A DNA stretch of 64,000 nucleotides from Antitrichia curtipendula (lineage: Eukaryota > Streptophyta > Bryopsida > Hypnales > Leucodontaceae): contig OX579636.1 in assembly GCA_951230915.1 (NCBI GenBank), positions 2,309,001 to 2,373,000 of the forward strand, read 5' to 3'. Both the position numbers and the translations under genes were made by a program. Under the pieces are notes generated by a model, which did not search any database, had not been told where the DNA came from, and saw nothing but the letters and a program-made list of their open reading frames with translations. Positions 39,091-51,690 of the stretch are shown here, piece after piece (positions within the stretch are counted from its first letter, which is position 1; every line of letters begins with the position of its first letter).

Positions 39091-39867
39091 TAGTTCACGA
39101 TTTGATAGGGACAGAACGATAGTTGAATGCAAGGTTTCCAGGATTGGGAACTAAGGTCACAATAATTCATAAAAGCTACACTAAATAACATAATCGTATG
39201 AATTTCTGATTCAACCGTTGCAATGTGCGTTCGTACAGACTGCTATACAATGAGAATGGAGAATGAATCACATACAGAAGAAAATCACAATGATGCTAGT
39301 AAATACCATAAATTCACTAATCAAGTAAGGCATTGTGACTTTCACCCTTCCCACAAATGCAGACGACAACGTGCATTCACGGCGATGGAACGTTTCTGCA
39401 CAATCATTGAGCAGAATCACAATCAAATTCAAGATCCAATGTGAAGTGAATCATACCTGAGTGAAACGCTCCAATGTCGCCGGCAACTTCGGAGCAATGG
39501 AGAAGGTACTGAAGGACAGCGCAGCGACGTCGAACATGAATGGAAAAAGCGGCGAAAAAAGTCCCTCAACACGACGACGACATGATTCGCCAAAAAAAAA
39601 TGAAACAAGGAGTGCCGACCGTAGTCATTTCGATACAACCCACGTCTTCCGGGTGCCACGGACATGGGCTATGGAATTCCTTTCGGTACGGTGTCTTCTG
39701 ACAGTCCTTCAATCTTGTGGCAGAGTTTTGTTTTTTTGCCGCGTGTCTACCTCGTGCCATTGTGCTATAGGCTAATTTAAGGAGGGAACTGACATTGCAT
39801 TTCAATATTTGGCGGCTGAGTAGAAAAATCATGGCTTTCACTGGCACTGCAGCCGGAATTTCAGGTA
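39091..39867. other. Spacer with no recognised gene
   Basis: Moderate GC with overlapping short openings on both strands (39429-39847). No motif is recognised. Confidence 0.4.
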
Positions 39868-40522
39868 TTAACCCCTAATTACCCGAGGCACCAAAATCTG
39901 GTGTTTGTAAAACTTTGAAGTTAAATAAAACCTAACCTAGTTGCTATTTTTAGTAGTTTATATTTTTAGAAAGCTTTTCTTAAAGTCTAGTTTTAGCATC
40001 AAAAGTATAATCTTGAAAATAAATGATAGTGATTTTTCTATTCAAGATTTTGTCCAAGGGTACCCAATGCAATCTTGACTTCCTGTAGTGTTGAGAGCTC
40101 TTGGAAATGAGCCTCAAATACACTAGATCTTGGAGAAAACATCACATTCCAAAATTCATTTAAAAAAATTATAGATTACATTTTAAGAAGCCATAAATTG
40201 ATTAGGGTTATACATGTTAGGACCTTGAGCCTCATATTTTTTTGGTCACCAACATTTTAGATTTGACTTGTGAAAAGAGGATTGAAAGACTTCACATTAC
40301 ATTTGCAGTTTTAACACCCTCATAGTCAAACATTACAATCTTTCACTCCATAGGTGATATTATTGCGTTTTCTTTTCCTATGAGATCTCTAACATGTCTA
40401 GTTTGAATTTGTACGGTTACAATTCAAAAAAATTGATACAACTTACCAAAATGTTGGCATTTTGTTCAATTTAGAGCAAATTCCAAGACGCTCAAAATAG
40501 GCCTTGGGCATTTAAGGGTTAA
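39868..40522. mobile_element. piggyBac-like MITE, copy 1 (655 bp)
   Basis: It begins TTAACCCCTAATTACCCGAG and ends GGCCTTGGGCATTTAAGGGTTAA, nearly inverted ends with TTAA on each side. It is clearly homologous along its length to 46220-46865. It is non-coding. Confidence 0.75.
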
Positions 40523-41988
40523 GACCAACAAAAGGGTAATGATAATTTCATCTTGATGTGTTGCTGTTGGATTTTTTTTATTTTAATTTTTTTAAATCTT
40601 GCCAAATTGGATTATTGAATATGGATTATTTTTATATCTAATAGTATCTTTGTCACAATAAATTTTATTTCTGGCACGAATGACCTTAATTATACCAAAT
40701 TATTGATTAGTTGATTATTGTCCTCTTGTGGGACCTCCCAGGGTGATTCATCTTCATTAAATGATCTAAATATTAAGAAAAACAGAAATTGTAGATGGGT
40801 TTGTTTAAAATCAAATGTGGTTGGTCCATTGAGATTGAGATTTATATAATGACTGTCTTCTTGTTTTTATGGACCTCTTGCGGGTTGACAGGAAGCCTTC
40901 ATCATGAGGGAAAAATAGAACCCAAAAAGTTTTTTGTTTTTTTGGGAGGTGGTGGTGCAGGTGTTTGGGGTGCATCATGGGGTAAAGTACAAACCCTTTA
41001 TTGGTGATGAGATGAATTTTACACACAATTAAAAAGAGCAATTTTATGTAGTTGAGTGTAAAGATGGTGAACTACGAACAACATACAATTTGTAAATGCT
41101 GCACTTGACCAAGTGCATTGATTAAATGACAATAAAAGTGCATTTTCACCCTTTTTTTGGACTTGTGGTGTACCATTTATAGAAGAGTTTTTAGGCTTCT
41201 CTCCTTAGAATTGTGCAATGTAAACCTTCCATTTCTATCACAAAATAGTACACTAACTATACATGATGTGATTCAAATGCACTTTACATTTGTGAAAATT
41301 TGTACTCTTGAAGTCTTAGAATATCAAATCTATCCTTCAAAAGCTAAATTGTTAAAATACACAATAGTCCTACATGTTCCTTTGTTTAACTTAACCCTTA
41401 AAAAGACGCCAAGGCCAAAAGTGACCAATAGATGACATGCCTGCTCACTTAAATAAACAAGGAATGCAACTATCCGTCCAATAATAAAGCATTCTGGTGG
41501 CTCTTTTTTTTGTGGGGACTACATCCTCTGAAGATTAAATGCCTATTTCTAACATTTCACAAGTTTAGAATTTATCTTGACATTATGAAACAAAAAAAAG
41601 TCCATATTATAAACTCTAATCCTTCTCAATATTTACCAAAAACTATTGCAATCACAAGCTCCAAGTATTAAGATCCGTATTTCACCATATTGTGTTTTTT
41701 TCATTCAACTTTTATCCTTTCAAAATGTTTATTTTAAACTTCAATTACAAAGTGATATTTTTCATTCTAACTTTCATTTATGTTAAAAAGAAAAAAAAAT
41801 CTAAATCTAATTTCTAATTGATATAATTTTATTTCTATCTTCTATTTTTTAAAATTATAGTTACTTGATTTTTTTTGCAAGATTTATAGAAAAATAATTG
41901 TCAATAGAAAACACCCTTTTTCACCCATGAAAAATATAAACTTTATATTTTTCATTATACTTTAAGTATATAATAGGATGAATTTAGC
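40523..41988. other. AT-rich spacer with an 18-bp palindrome near 41101
   Basis: TGCACTTGACCAAGTGCA resembles the palindrome at 33169. No gene is seen. Confidence 0.5.
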
Positions 41989-43302
41989 TTAACCCTTTAG
42001 TGACCGGTCGACCATTTTGTGGTCGATTTTGGGACTCTTGGTCTAATGCTATTCCAAATACATTTGATCACAAAAAACTCAAAGAGTAACGCAATTAGAG
42101 TGTCTTCATGTGCTTCAAACAAAACCAATTTTAAGGGAATTGGAGCATTCAATTTGATGAATTAGCTATGAGGTTGCAAACTCAAATGGCCTGGACCTTC
42201 AAATGATAAGTATTCAACAAAAATACAAAATAATGTCAACCACATTGTGAGATTTTTTTGTAACTTCATGTCTTGACAAGGCATAAGTGTTTCTTTGTAA
42301 TCTCATGAATGCCCAAAGTAAACTTATGCATTGGTATTTATGTAGCGCAAATTCTAAAGGGACATTCAAATCATTGATTTTTGATTTATCAGAAAAGCAA
42401 TTCAAACTCGAACAAGGCTCTAGAAGCAAACATGATGTAGAGGTACATTTCACTTTCTTCAATGTACCAAATCTGCACATTTTAGAAGGGTATTCGCATT
42501 GATGACCACAGATGACTATTTTTTGTGAACTTCAAAAATTTGTAACTAATTTCACAAAGCTTGAAAAATATGAAACTACTTGGGTTAAGGTAGAACAACC
42601 TATTACCATACTGATTTGCAATCTGACTATCTTTGGGCCAACTTCAAGAGAGGTACATATTTTTCAGAGTTGTGTGGTTGTTTCACAAATCAAACCCAAG
42701 TGGAATTATAATTTTCGGATCAAAATTGTAATTTCTGTGAATTTTCAAAGTAAGCTGCCCTAAAAATACAAAACTGTGCATAGAGTCGGGTCAAAATTGT
42801 CTCATGAACAATCCATTACCATCCTAACATGTATCTATTGGCACTTAAGTTCCCACCAGTGAAGGATTGACACGTTAGTCCTTTAGGCATTAATGCACTG
42901 AAATTTGTCAGGAAAGTGAATGCATATAGATTTTACAGTTGACGGAATTGGGGCCAAAGCATAGGCAACGGAATTGGGAAACTGACGAAATTGGGCTGTT
43001 CTACCTTAGATGCCTATTCTACTTGTCTTTTGTGGAAAATTTACTAAAAAATATTAAAAAATGTTTCACCTCCCCAAAATTCAATTTTAGCCCTTAAAAG
43101 GTTCATTTATGGACCTTCTACCTTATTTATAGAGATTTGTACCGTTGGATGAGTTTGATTTTTTGTAAGGTTGGAGAATCTCCCTCATGGAAACACCTTG
43201 TACGGTTTGATCTAAGACTACATCTTTAGAGTGGCCACAAAGTTCACTTTCTTGAAAAAATACGCCCACCCCCCAAATCAACCACGGTCACTAAAGGGTT
43301 AA
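41989..43302. mobile_element. piggyBac-like element (1314 bp) with perfect 18-bp ends including TTAA
   Basis: The left end TTAACCCTTTAGTGACCG is exactly inverted at the right end CGGTCACTAAAGGGTTAA. The interior has only short openings and a nested TIR-flanked segment (42585-43010), so it is non-autonomous. The TTAA at each boundary fits piggyBac-type insertion. Confidence 0.7.
42585..43010. mobile_element. Possible nested TIR element
   Basis: TTAAGGTAGAACAACC at the left is mirrored by GGGCTGTTCTACCTTAGA at the right. The first bases (TTAAGGTAG) resemble the TIR of the 13.2-kb family. Boundaries are tentative because the TIR is short. Confidence 0.4.
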
Positions 43303-44262
43303 TAGTAAATTTGACTTGAAAGTCATTGCCAAGTGTGTTTTGGATGTACAAAATAAAATAACTAATTGAGAAGTTATCACACTAATTTCTATTGCTCTTT
43401 GTATTTTTTTTAAATATTTCAAATTAATTGAATTATTTTTTATTATATTTACAAATTTATTTTTACTTTTAGTCCCAAAAATTATAATTATGTCAATTTT
43501 TCATGGCACAAAGTGAAAATTTTCATAATGAATGATAGTTATAGTGTCACGTAATAGAAATATAAGATTGATAATTAAACACAATTTAAAACATAAAAAC
43601 TAGCTCTAATATGATATTTGACTATTTCATAATGGATTAAATTTTAGACCTTTAAGCAATCACACTTGTTGAAGGTATTGTGATGCAACAAGGTCGGGTA
43701 AAATTAATATTAGATAAATAGTTTGTAGGTTACAAGATCCAAATTCATAGCTCTAAGATGGAATCAAAAGACATTGATTCCAATGGTGAGATTGTGCTAA
43801 AATCAAATTAAATCCTATAGAATCTTTTGTTTGGAAAACAATAAAAATTGAGCTTATAAATGAATCCTAGCTAAGTATACAAAAAAATTTCAAGAAGATG
43901 TTGTGATTGCTTGCAAATGAAGATGCACCATAAGTTTTAATATACAAACTCAAATGGAATGAACAAAAGCTTTTGATGCAGACAATAATACAGTCTATAA
44001 GATAGAGTTATCAAAAAAATTATTTCAATTTTTTTTTTTTTTTTTTGTGAGGGCATGTTGAAGTCATTTTTTGTCTTCTTATGGTATAACTTTTGCTCTC
44101 AAGCATCTATAAAAATAAAATTATATTTCAAAAAAGCTATTGTAATTTTCTATCTTTACAAAAAAAACCCAAAGTACCATTCAAAATTGCAGTTATAGGA
44201 TCCAAACCAAAATCCTTTGGTTCCTTAAGGAAATGATGGTCATTTAAAGAAAGTTTCAACAA
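43303..44262. other. AT-rich spacer, nothing recognised
   Basis: It includes a T run of about 20 near 44030. There is no gene. Confidence 0.5.
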
Positions 44263-44409
44263 GGGCCCCAAGTACTACATGTCAAGGTCCTTAGTGTCTC
44301 ATCTTGGGCCCCAAGTGTTACACCTGAGGGTCCCAAGTGTTTCATCTGGAGCCTCGAGTACTACACTTGGGGGTCCCAAATGTCTCATCTGGGGGCCCAA
44401 GTGCTACAT
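44263..44409. repeat. 43-bp minisatellite, 3.4 units
   Basis: Units begin GGGCCCCAAGT at 44263 and 44306, with diverged starts at 44349 and 44392. Each unit is itself two related half-units around CCAAGTGTTACA/CCAAGTGTTTCA. The opening across it is an artefact of the repeat. Confidence 0.85.
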
Positions 44410-46219
44410 AGGGTTAACATTGATCCCTAGGTATTGTAAACAACTATTCCAAGTCCTTTTATATTAGTTTATTTTGGAAATTCCAATTCTGTATTGTATC
44501 CCTATTAGTAAATGAAATGGCAGTAAACGTCATCACCAGAAATAATTTTTAGAATTATAATTTGAATGAAGTACAAAAACTAAAGACGGACGTAGTAGTC
44601 TACTACAATGATGCGTGGCAGTCAACTTACGTCGATCTTTAGTTTGCCTAATCATGTATCTGAAGTATTCTTATATTAGCTTATATTGGTAATCTCAATC
44701 GATATGGGATAATTAAAGGTCACCGTTCTATGCATTGAATATACCTATAAAGATTGTAGGAATGAAAAAATTAATATTTTGAACTATTTATAGGTCCACG
44801 ATAATAGGTCCATGGCCCCAGGTCCGTAGTCATAGGTCCACTATAAAAAGTTTGTAGATTCACTATTTCCTACCTAGAACTTTGAAAAATATTCGGATTT
44901 TTTTTTCCTAACACTGAAAAATTTGAAACTTTTTGAAAGTCGATCTTTGGGCTCACAAAATGTACACTCACAGCTCTTAAGCTCGCATTTTGAGCCTCAC
45001 AAACTAGCGTTGTTGAAAAATTTGGAATTGGAGTAGAAACTCAACTTTGTTAATTGCAATTCAAATTGTTGGGGTCAAATCCTGGAAAGAAGCATCTAGA
45101 GCATTCCATAAATTATGGATGACAATATATTGTTTTCTATTTTCTAAAAAATTTTAAATGTCACATACAAAAAATAATTAGGCTTTTTCATCAAGCATTC
45201 AATGTTACTCTTGAAATGAAAATGAAGACATTTTTGATGTTTACACGATCTAAAATAACTTTAAAGGATGGAGACAAGTATTTTTAAAGCTTAGAGTTGA
45301 ATTAAAGTTCACACACTGTTAAAAAAAGAATAACCAACGACGTGGGGAGTTTTGTTATCATCATGGCTAATTTTGTTATCGTTCATTAATATTTTCAAGT
45401 TTTTAATTTACGTACTTATTCATATACTGAATCTATTTTTAAAAGGTACATTCAAGAATCAGAAACATAATGTTGGAGTGTAATACATACTTATATACTT
45501 TCAATTGTACAGTTCCACAGATACATATCTTACAAAATTTATGTTTCGAGTGCCCAAAACATTTTCCCTTGTTTTTCATTTGAAGAATAATTCAAATGGA
45601 ATGAAACACAAGTGGTTTCATGTTTTGTAACAAATTTGTGAATTACTTATGAATTTCTAGAGAATTACATTGTATGCAAGTATTTATGATTCTGAGTCTC
45701 ACAAAACCCATATGCGTGTAATCTAGAAAAAAATATGGCTTGAACAAAAACAAAATGTGTGGCATTTAAAAAATAATATACAGGGGTTCCTAGATGCAAC
45801 CCATATTAAACTTTAACGGACCCTACTTTCTTTACCCATGTGTAAGATGGAAATTGGACAATCAATTCTCATTTAGAAAAATGGAGTGGTCCCCTCTGGC
45901 TTTAAAATGGACCCACAACTATGGTTCTTATTCCGTCCATTGGTAAAGTATTAAGCAATATTTGGCAAGTCTTAATTATGTTCTCACATTGTTGGTAGTC
46001 CACGACTCCACATAGTGTCCATTTCCAAACCACCTAGCAGTTTGAAAAAGAGGATTATTGTTTGAAGCACTTATCGTAGTCTAGAAAAAATTTTGGACCA
46101 ATTAAGCAGCAAAATCAAGAATTGGTAACAAATTTTCACAACAATCATTGCATAGAAAAAAATTTCAAATTATTGGCTTCAACTAGAATGAATAATCCAG
46201 TCATTCTTCCTAGTAGACC
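44410..46219. other. AT-rich spacer, nothing recognised
   Basis: A short GGTCCA-rich patch lies near 44785-44850. There is no coding structure. Confidence 0.5.
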
Positions 46220-46865
46220 TTAACCCCTAAATGCCCGAGGCACCCAAATCTGGTGTTTGCAAAACTTTGAAGTTAAATAAAACCTAATCAAATTGCTATT
46301 TTTAGTAGTTTATGTATTTGGAAAGTTCTTCTCAAAGTCTAATTTTAGCATTAAAAATCCGATCTTGAAAATAAATGATAGTGATTTTTCTATTCAAGAT
46401 TTTGTGCAAGGGTACCCATTGCAATCTTGACTTCCCGTAGTGTTGAGAGCTCTTGGAAATGAGCCTCAAATACACTAGATCTTGGAGAAAACATCACATT
46501 CCAAAATTCATTTAAAAAAGTTATAGAGTAGATTTTAAGAAGCTATAAATTGATTGGGGTTATACATGTTAGGTCCTTTAACATCATATTTTTTTGGTCA
46601 CCAACATTTTAGATTTGACTTGTGAAAAGAGGATTGAAAGATTTGTGCAATTTTAACACCCTCATGGTCAAACATTATAATCTTTCACTCCGTAAGTGAT
46701 ATTGTTGTGTTTTCTTTTCCTATGAGATCTCTAACATGTCTAGTTTGAATTTATACGGTTACAATTCAAAAAAAATTGATACAATTTATCAAAATGTTGG
46801 TATTTTGTTCAATTTAGAGCAAATTTGAAGGAGCTCGAAACAGGCCTTGGGCATTTAGGGGTTAA
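46220..46865. mobile_element. piggyBac-like MITE, copy 2 (646 bp), perfect 17-bp ends
   Basis: TTAACCCCTAAATGCCC is exactly inverted at the right end GGGCATTTAGGGGTTAA. It is homologous throughout to 39868-40522, about 6.3 kb away. With intact ends on this copy, it is the better reference for the family. Confidence 0.8.
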
Positions 46866-47151
46866 CATGAATGAACATGTACGTAGTAGATGCATGGCAG
46901 GTTTGGTGAATTCGTGGAGGCTCGGGACTGTTCCAGATTTGACAGAGGATCGGTGTAGCTTCGGAATGAGGTCCATCAATCTTGCCTTGGTTGGTCGTCG
47001 TCGTCGCTCCTTCGAGGGTTACCAGCACGGGCGTTGAATGTCCACTTTCTTGTATTTGCTCTCGTCCCGCACTACCGCGCGCCTTCCATTGTGTTTTGTT
47101 TTGTTTTACGATTTGCGATTTGCTGCGCGTCTTGGCAACTTGTGCGCTCAT
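46866..47151 (-). CDS. Possible short exon or gene fragment, unrecognised
   Basis: An ATG at 47151 opens a minus-strand frame of moderate GC encoding MSAQVAKTRSKSQIVKQNKT and an S/T/Q-rich continuation, with a donor-like position near ...TTTTNQ. The frame runs into the neighbouring MITE, so at most its first part is real. Small basic R/S/Q-rich starts of this sort occur in retroelement gag proteins, but I have no positive match. Confidence 0.2.
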
Positions 47152-48883
47152 CCGCTCAACGCTGTGTGAAGGAGTGTGTACCCCTGCCGATCGTCAGTGA
47201 AGCTCCACACTGGGTACGTTTTTCGTTTGCGGTGCTCTATTTTGTTTTTGTTTTCCCTTGTTTTTTCATTTGTGTTTTTGTGCTCTGTTGTGTTTTGTAT
47301 CTTGATTCTTTCGTTGTATAGCTTTACTTTGGTGCAGTCTTTGGGTTTATTGAAAGCCAGATAGAATGTACAGCTAGCTAATTAGGTTTCTCCTAAAATT
47401 TCAGCGACATTGTGGAGCCTTCGTGGAGCCTTTGTCATTGCGGTCGCGGTGCTTCATCCTCCACGACGAAGAGTGCAGTCGATCGTGCGTGTGCTTCCAG
47501 GTATTTCTCAAGCCTCTGAAGTCTCAGTTCCATCACCTTTGTGAATTCTTCAATTCCATGGCAATTCTAGGCTTTCAGTTCAATTTCTTGCAAGCTTGAA
47601 CGTGTGCAGTTTGCCGAGTTCATTTGCATCATTGATTTGCTCCGTTATGGTTTCCTTTGAATGTATTAGTGTACCATACAATTATGTGTGCAATTGTCGC
47701 AGCACAAGATAAGCAATTCCCATGTTATACTCCCAAAAACCACTCTAAAGCATAACAAAGTGACTCTAAAGATCGAACCCACGAGATTTTGTGAAGTATC
47801 TAACTCTATTAACGAACTAAGCCAAGTCAGGGACAACAGTCATCTTTTCCGGTCCTCTTCCTATGACCGGAACCAAAAACACCCAGAAAACAAAGGACCG
47901 GATTCTTGCTCTCTTCCGATTCCAACTAGTCTTCCGGTTGTCGAATCCAAAACAAGCCAAGGACCCTATCTCTTCCGGTCCGGGTATCCGTCTAGACCAA
48001 TCCGTTCTAGACAACTCACAACCATTTCCTCTCCTATCCGGTTTGGTTTTGCCTCTGTTTAGCCATCAGAGGGTTCGCCGCTTGCTTTTGAGAGTGGTAG
48101 GCCCACCACACCTTCCGTGACTTATAGTGGCTGAAGACCCACTTTCCTAATCTCTTCCTTCCTAGGCTAGTACGGATCCGGTTTGGTCCTTCACAGCAAT
48201 CCAGATCGCAATCCGGTCCACTGGTCACACAAAGACCCCCCGTACGATCCTCTCAATACTACAACGACCCTAATGTCATCTTATTCCGTGCGAAGCTAAG
48301 GCGGTTATAAGTGTACCCGTCCGTTCCAACGTCAACTAGAATTCTTCCGTTTACCGCTAAGATGGCGAGACCTCACAGGAGATCGGACACTCAACCGGAT
48401 TTCTCACCCAGGAGTTCTAGCGCGACTAAGGAATCCCTCCCTATCCGCCTAGCCTAACAACGGCTTTCTCACCCGGAATCTCAAACTCTAGAAGCGCTGA
48501 GGCACTGAAGTTCACTCCCAACTCTATCCTATCCGCTCACATGCACATGCACTTAGAACCAAGAAAAAACACCAAGGGGAGAAATCCCAACGCATCCGCT
48601 CGTGCTTTCCGAACTCCCTCATGCACAACTCTGCCAAAACATGGGAGAACGTACAACAAGAAAGTACAAAGAGAGAACACAAAGAAAATGTAGAAGGAAA
48701 GACTCTCAGTCCTCAGCACAAGGACTGAATTATATACACTTTGAGAACTTCCAAAAATAACAAAAGGCAAAAAGAGCCGTTAAAAGTCAACCTAAATCCG
48801 GATCCTAACTTCCGGTCCTCCTAACACTACCGGATTGGATTACTAATCCGGATCCGTTCCTGTCCTATCTTTCCTAACTTATT
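47152..48883. other. Spacer; CCGG-rich from about 47850
   Basis: 47152-47850 has no gene. From 47850 the words TCCGGT, ATCCGG and CCGGATTGG recur many times, as they do through 50950. A TATATAA-like word facing the minus strand lies at about 48730-48740. This may be the 3' part of the retroelement-like unit. Confidence 0.4.
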
Positions 48884-50521
48884 CTACATCGCTATCCCGC
48901 GCCCCAACGAAGGACTCTTGGGCTCCGCCTCCAATTGCTCGAAGACTTCTTCCAAGTTCCTGTTCCGCTCTCCGGCCATCAGATTTGGCATGTCAGAACC
49001 GGGAGAGTCTTCGATGTTGATCGGCGCGGTCTGGGAAGGCTGACTCGGCTTTGACTGCGGAGTCTGGTCCCTTCTTTCCCTTGGGTCTGGCACTTCCGGA
49101 AACGATTCCGGCATGGAGATGTCCGATAGGTGGACCCTCATTGATCCGGTCAGCTTCTGTGTACACTCCTCCATCCGGTCCGCCGCTCCTCGTGCTAAGA
49201 CCAAATTCTTCTCCACCTGCTCGGAGAAGTCAGTCAGGATCCGGACTATCCGGGTACCGGATAGTTTCTTCTCCTCCAAGACTTTCTCGTCGAAGAGTCT
49301 GGCCCTGACTGCCATGCTTTCGGTCTCACCAAAAGTCGCCTTCACCGATTCCGCCATCTTCTGCGTCTCGTCCGCCATTATTCGGGAGGCGGCCATATCT
49401 TCCTTGAAGGTGGCCACTTCCGCCTTCAACATGTCGACCTCCTCTTGAAGTCGACGGATCTCCGCTTCCTGCTTCCGGATCTCGACCGGATTGGTGATGC
49501 ACTCCGCTACCTTCCCCGGCAACTTGCTATCCGGTGCTGCCTACACCAACTCTCTGATCTGGATTAGGGCGATTCTTTTCGCCTCCCAGTCCGCGCGGAT
49601 GTCGTAGAGGGTCTTCACCAACTTCTCGAACGGGTCGACCGGTCCCTTCTTCGAACAGCTTGCCTTCTCCCCTTCCGGTGTCTTCTCCTTTCTGGTTTTA
49701 TCGCCAAGTGGAGATCCCCTTCCGGTCGAAGACGTCGTCTTGTGCCGCTTGATCTGCCTCTCCGCCTCTTCTTCATCTTCTTCTTCTTCTTTGGTCTCGG
49801 ATCCGGTTTCCTCTTCCTCCTCGTCCGTTTCCGATTCTCCATATTTCAGGAGATTTTCCTGGGCCTTCCACTCCTTCTCTTCCGAGTCTAAAAGGAGCTG
49901 GTGTTGCTCATAGAGGTGGAAGAGGTAGGGACACACGGGTGTCGACCTACTCCTTCCGACCCTTGTCGCCAACTGGGCCACCAGATCAAACATGACCCGG
50001 GCCTAGTCCGCCTTCCGGTCTCCGCTCAGAGCCCCGAATATCGTGTTGCCGAGGGTGATCGTCACCCTTGTCGGCTTCTCCGGATGCAGGATCGGAATGA
50101 GAAACTGCAACAGCTTCCGATGCCGGTCGTCGATGCAGTCTTCCACCGCGTATCCGTCCTTGGGGTTGACCGCTCCTCGAAACTTGTCCCGGACGTACTC
50201 GTCCTTCCGGTTTGCCATCCCGTAGCCTCTTGCCCGGAACTTATAAACCTCCCTCCAGATCTCTTCCGTCCATTGCGCTGGAACACAACGGATCGTGTTG
50301 TCAAACTGGTTCGTCCACTTCCCCTGGATCTCCTTCACCATCCGCTCGTCCTTAAAACCCCAGGGTTTGTCGAGCAAACCCTGGCACCCCATCCGGTTGA
50401 GATCCAACCGGAGCATCTCCATCTCCTCCTCTGTCGAGGGGAGAACCGGAACTACCTTCTGGAGTTTAACCGGAGCTGACGACGTGGATGGGCCTGGTCT
50501 GTTCCGCCTAAGCTGCGGCAT
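48884..50521 (-). pseudogene. Retroelement gag-like protein, one frame with two in-frame TAG codons
   Basis: From ATG 50521 the minus strand is a single frame to 48884, interrupted by TAG at 50003 and 49541. No frameshift is present. The N-terminal half contains GKWTNQFDNTIRCVPAQWTE and LLQFLIPILHPEKPTRVTIT followed by GNTIFGALSG, then after the first stop STPVCPYLFHLYEQH. I associate this with the gag-like 'putative plant transposon protein' domain, from memory of the pattern. The middle is an E/D-rich low-complexity stretch. The C-terminal third is a coiled coil (EIRRLQEEVDMLKAEVATFK). Both stops sit where TGG or CAG would need a single transition. No protease, reverse transcriptase or integrase was found, so the unit is non-autonomous or incomplete. 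Confidence 0.5.
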
Positions 50522-50781
50522 GGACACATACTAGATCTAAGACAGTCCTTTCCGATTCTACCTCACACAGTCCTAGCCGCATGTCCCGTTCTCACTTTCT
50601 CTCTCCAATCTCAACCGGAAACCTGCACAGCGATTGGTACGCAACCGGAAACCTACCCTGCAGCACACCTCTACCGCTCACACAAACACACGCACGCTCA
50701 CAACACTTGAAAACGAGGAGCGCCAAAAATACTCTCACCAAACAGCGTTTGGAAATGGAGAGTGACTGAGGAGGTCCTGGG

Positions 50782-50789
50782 CTTTTATA
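50782..50789 (-). promoter_or_regulatory. TATA box for the gag-like unit
   Basis: On the minus strand TATAAAAG lies about 260 bp upstream of the gag-like ATG, followed by pyrimidine-rich leader sequence. The position fits a core promoter in an LTR-like region. Confidence 0.4.
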
Positions 50790-51323
50790 GTCTCTCATAA
50801 TCTAAAAGCCGTCATGATGACGTTTACCGGTCCGGTCCCACCAATCCGGTCTAACCCTAATCCGGTTCTATACCCCCAATCCGGTCCACTACTACTTCCG
50901 GCCAAGGATCCGATTCCAATCCGGTTCCTGGGTGTCACCACTAGGATTGGATTCGTTCGAACTACTCCACTATTTCAATGTCTTTCCTAATTTTCCGTCC
51001 TCTGCTGTTTCTAGACAAAACCTACATACTAATCGATAGTTTCCGTTCCGTTTTCTAGATAAACAACTGAAAACCAAAAATTCGGACTGCAACAGCAATG
51101 CTTCACATTGTGGCCCTAAAAAGCGCATATCAATTGTCATGCAACCAGATTCATTTGAAAAACAACTTCCTAAGTGCAGAGCGAAGGAGGGAGTGCTCAA
51201 TCCGGACGCAACAGTCGAAGGAAGCAGTCGTTCTCATTCAGATACTAAAAATAACACTTACACATGTCTCCGTTAGGTACATTTTAGAAAGGTAGCCTAT
51301 ACCCACGGTCATTCTAAAGGATA
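50790..51323. other. CCGG-rich upstream flank of the gag-like unit, then spacer
   Basis: CCGGTCC/ATCCGGT words are dense to about 50950, then composition becomes ordinary. There is no gene. Confidence 0.4.
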
Positions 51324-51690
51324 AGAGCGGCCGCTCTGAACCTCTACGAATTCCATAAAAGGGATGACTAGATTATAGATTAGAGCGGCCGCTCTAAACT
51401 CGATTAATGTAGCCCAACTTCTCGGATGCGAACAGGATCAGAGCGGCCGCTCTGATCTGATCGGACGTTTGAATTATGGAAATTGAAGAGGATCAGAGCG
51501 TCCGCTCTGAACTGTTGCTTGGTCGTTTGAACTACAGGAATTGAAGAGAATTAGAGCGGCCGCTCTGAACCTCATCAATGTGCATACCCCACATGGATGA
51601 ACATAGGTTCAGAGCGGCCGCTCTGAACCTCATCAATGTGCATATCCACCATGGATGAGCATAGAGGTTCAGAGCGGCCGCTCTGAAACA
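51324..51690. repeat. Cluster of seven copies of the GAGCGGCCGCTC palindrome upstream of gene B
   Basis: Copies lie near 51324, 51380-51397 (TTAGAGCGGCCGCTCTAA), 51436-51457 (GATC...GATC outer bases, 22 bp perfect), 51490, 51552, 51605-51630 (AGGTTC...GAACCT outer bases, 26 bp perfect) and 51668-51687. The last three are spaced 58-60 bp apart in a locally tandem unit (ACCTCATCAATGTGCATA). Decayed relatives continue at about 52003, 52072, 52110 and 52182, up to the gene B start. Confidence 0.9.

Noticed and set aside
44279..44467. Short plus-strand frame (MSRSLVSHLGPQV...)
   Set aside because: It coincides with the 43-bp minisatellite and has no coding features.
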